Source: Rubrolithibacter danxiaensis
Lineage (GTDB): Bacteria > Bacteroidota > Bacteroidia > Sphingobacteriales > Sphingobacteriaceae
Length of the DNA stretch: 64,000 nt
Reading direction: 5' to 3'
NCBI RefSeq assembly: GCF_047272945.1
Contig: NZ_JBKOPS010000003.1
Coordinates: 248,001 to 312,000 of the forward strand
Below, piece after piece: positions 62,138 to 64,000 of this stretch. The first letter of the stretch is position 1. The number at the start of each line of letters is the position of its first letter. A program made the translations under genes and the position numbers. Below the pieces are notes generated by a model, which ran no database searches, was not told the DNA's origin, and saw only the letters and a program-made list of their open reading frames with translations.

Positions 62138-63616
62138 ATGCGATTTGTTAAACCCTTAGATGTTTTACTGAAAGAAGCTGCTGAAAGCGGACAGGGAACT
62201 TTAAAAAGAACCTTATCAAGTTTTAACCTGGTAACCTTGGGAATCGGGGCTATTATTGGAGCTGGGCTATTCTCATTAACCGGTCTTGCTGCTCATAACG
62301 CCGGCCCTGCAGTAACCATTTCGTTCGTTATTGGGGCTGTCGCCTGCGCTTTTGCAGGTTTATGCTACGCCGAATTCGCCTCTATGATCCCTATTGCCGG
62401 AAGTGCATATACTTATTCGTACGCTACCATGGGTGAATTTATGGCTTGGATTATTGGATGGGACCTGGTACTTGAATATGCACTTGGAGCGGCAACGGTT
62501 TCAATAAGCTGGTCGCAATACCTCATTAAATTCCTGCATTACTTCGACATTGTCATACCGCCACAATTCACCATGTCTCCATGGGAAACTGCAACTCTCG
62601 CAGATGGAACAATTGTTAGCGGTATCATGAATGTCCCTGCGGTTTTTATTATTATTTGTCTTTCCTTACTTCTTATCAGAGGAACGCGGGAGTCGGCTTT
62701 TATAAACAATATGCTGGTGATATTAAAAGTTGCTGTTGTATTAGTTTTTATCGCTGTTGGCTGGAGTCATATAAACCCTTCAAATCATACTCCCTATATA
62801 CCTGAAAATACCGGAACCTTTGGTGAGTTTGGCTGGTCAGGTATATTACGAGGTGCCGGAGTAGTATTCTTTGCATTTATTGGATTTGATGCGGTTTCAA
62901 CCGCAGCACAGGAAGCCAAAAACCCAGAAAAGGGAATGCCCATCGGAATTATCGGATCTTTGGTGGTATGTACCATTTTATACGTACTCTTTTCGCATGT
63001 AATGACAGGCCTTGCCAACTACAAAGAATTTGAAGGAAGCGCTGCACCTGTAGCAGTAGCAATAGCTAAAACTCCTTATGCCTGGTTACAGGAAGCAATT
63101 ATAGTTGCAATTCTGGCCGGTTATACTTCGGTAATGCTGGTAATGCTTATGGGACAATCAAGGGTATTTTATACAATGTCTAAAGATGGCCTGCTTCCTA
63201 AAGTGTTCTCCAATTTACATCCCAAGTTTCAGACTCCTTTTAAAACTAATATGCTTTTCGCAGTCTTTATCAGTTTGTTTGCTGCTTTCGTTCCTGTAAG
63301 CATTGTCGGCGAAATGGTTTCAATAGGCACCTTGTTTGCATTCATATTGGTTTGTATCGGCGTAATGGTTATGCGTAAAAGCGATCCTAAAACCCCGCGT
63401 CCTTTCAGAACGCCATGGGTTCCGTTTGTTCCTATTGCCGGTGTCATTACCTGCTTTATAATGATGGCATCCTTACCTTTAGACACCTGGCTGCGATTGG
63501 CTATCTGGATGCTGTTAGGCCTTCTTATTTATTGGCTGTACAGCAAAAAACATTCTGTAATACGAAATCAGCATAAGGTAGTTCTTCCGGTAGATCCTCC
63601 GAAACCAGAATTATAA
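62138..63616 (+). CDS. APC-superfamily amino-acid permease (CAT-like)
   Basis: 492 residues, 12-14 membrane helices. The N-terminal GTLKRTLSSFNLVTLGIGAIIGAGLFSLTG and AGLCYAEFASMIPIAGSAYTYSYATMGEFMAWIIGWDLVLEY blocks are typical of the cationic-amino-acid-transporter branch (CAT/YhdG-like), and FFAFIGFDAVSTAAQEAKNPEKGMPIGI is a further hallmark. Imports amino acids by proton symport or exchange. Different subfamily from the permease at 58084, so this is not a duplication. Confidence 0.9.
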   Translation: MRFVKPLDVLLKEAAESGQGTLKRTLSSFNLVTLGIGAIIGAGLFSLTGLAAHNAGPAVTISFVIGAVACAFAGLCYAEFASMIPIAGSAYTYSYATMGEFMAWIIGWDLVLEYALGAATVSISWSQYLIKFLHYFDIVIPPQFTMSPWETATLADGTIVSGIMNVPAVFIIICLSLLLIRGTRESAFINNMLVILKVAVVLVFIAVGWSHINPSNHTPYIPENTGTFGEFGWSGILRGAGVVFFAFIGFDAVSTAAQEAKNPEKGMPIGIIGSLVVCTILYVLFSHVMTGLANYKEFEGSAAPVAVAIAKTPYAWLQEAIIVAILAGYTSVMLVMLMGQSRVFYTMSKDGLLPKVFSNLHPKFQTPFKTNMLFAVFISLFAAFVPVSIVGEMVSIGTLFAFILVCIGVMVMRKSDPKTPRPFRTPWVPFVPIAGVITCFIMMASLPLDTWLRLAIWMLLGLLIYWLYSKKHSVIRNQHKVVLPVDPPKPEL

Positions 63617-63624
63617 GTGTATTC

Positions 63625-63653
63625 AAGGTTTCGGTTTTCCGAAACCTTTTTTT
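63625..63653 (+). terminator. Terminator of the CAT-like permease gene
   Basis: AAGGTTTCGG (63625-63634) pairs with CCGAAACCTT (63639-63648), loop TTTT, followed by a T run. Textbook intrinsic terminator. Confidence 0.9.
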
Positions 63654-63685
63654 ATTCAAGCCAGTTTAACTTCATCAAAAGGATA

Positions 63686-64000
63686 ATGGATTCTCTGCAA
63701 ATAGATTTGAAACAAATAGCCTCTGTAACAATGATCCTGTTTGCGATCATTGATATTATTGGCTCTATTCCTGTTATTATTACGTTAAGAAACAGAGCCG
63801 GCCATATTCAATCGGGCAAAGCTACTATTGCTGCCCTGATATTGATGATCGTTTTTCTATTTTTAGGGGATGAATTACTTAAAATAATCGGCCTTGATAT
63901 TCCTTCATTCGCAATAGCCGGTTCTATCGTAATTTTCATTATAGCAATGGAAATGATATTAGGGATACATGTTTTTAAAGAAGAAGCCCCTGAAAGTGTT
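63686..64000 (+). CDS. MarC-family integral membrane protein, cut by window edge
   Basis: 105 residues are visible from the ATG at 63686; the 3' part lies beyond the window. Helix 1 (ASVTMILFAIIDIIGSIPVII), a polar loop, helix 2 (TIAALILMIVFLFLGDELLKIIG) and helix 3 (FAIAGSIVIFIIAMEMILG) match the MarC / NAAT family pattern of about 200 residues with six helices. Function is uncertain; it is not a proven drug-resistance factor. It has its own start after the permease terminator. Confidence 0.88.
   Translation, partial: MDSLQIDLKQIASVTMILFAIIDIIGSIPVIITLRNRAGHIQSGKATIAALILMIVFLFLGDELLKIIGLDIPSFAIAGSIVIFIIAMEMILGIHVFKEEAPESV

Overview
The window comes from a Bacteroidota chromosome, most likely order Sphingobacteriales or Chitinophagales. 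The evidence is SusC/SusD pairs, many short lipoprotein signals, an SDR-type threonine dehydrogenase, absence of clear Shine-Dalgarno sites, and the phylum-typical promoter (TTTG, 19 bp, TAnnTTTG), which is complete upstream of two genes and present as the -7 half upstream of about ten more. Base composition and gene style look uniform. No prophage, intact insertion sequence or CRISPR array was seen.

Region 1 (1-20384, minus strand) is a polysaccharide utilisation locus. Transcription runs from a SusC transporter, SusD lipoprotein and DUF3823 surface lipoprotein, past a hairpin, into a GH2 enzyme, a small exported unknown, a giant FG-GAP/ASPIC lipoprotein, a five-bladed-propeller glycosidase, a GtaA-like (DUF4964/5127/4965/1793) protein, a GH127 enzyme, uronate isomerase and an AGE-family epimerase cut by the window edge. 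Uronate isomerase points to a uronic-acid-containing plant or microbial polymer. No regulator of the locus lies in the window.

Region 2 (20691-28400) holds a threonine/serine catabolic module (sdaA-kbl, a divergent Lrp/AsnC regulator, tdh), an exported alkaline-phosphatase-fold enzyme, an overlapping DUF4142-cupredoxin pair, and three tRNA genes including a tandemly duplicated tRNA-Pro. Region 3 (28409-37413) has a PgpH-like HD phosphodiesterase, a YciI-like protein, an NlpC/P60 lipoprotein, and complex I genes in two blocks (nuoAB and nuoCD) separated by purKE, yqgE and pdxH, with no nuoE-N following.

Region 4 (37470-40123) is the most striking part. An ECF sigma gene is followed by a membrane protein that joins an anti-sigma-like cytoplasmic segment to a periplasmic trypsin-like protease. 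Facing away from them are three small paralogous lipoprotein genes. The sigma gene and each lipoprotein gene carry the same promoter, GGGTTAC-N15/16-GTATTAA, which occurs four times in 731 bp and nowhere else that I found in the window. This looks like a complete autoregulated envelope-stress regulon.

Region 5 (40161-64000) holds a TetR-controlled RND efflux operon with a perfect palindromic operator inside its promoter. Then come purB, an Nfu Fe-S scaffold, mtaB-lgt-IMPase, ubiX preceded by a small-RNA or attenuator candidate, tRNA-His, rnhA, a purL-VOC-trmN6-yfcE cluster, two amino-acid permeases, a membrane pyrophosphatase and the start of a MarC-family gene. Several spacers here carry degenerate short repeats.
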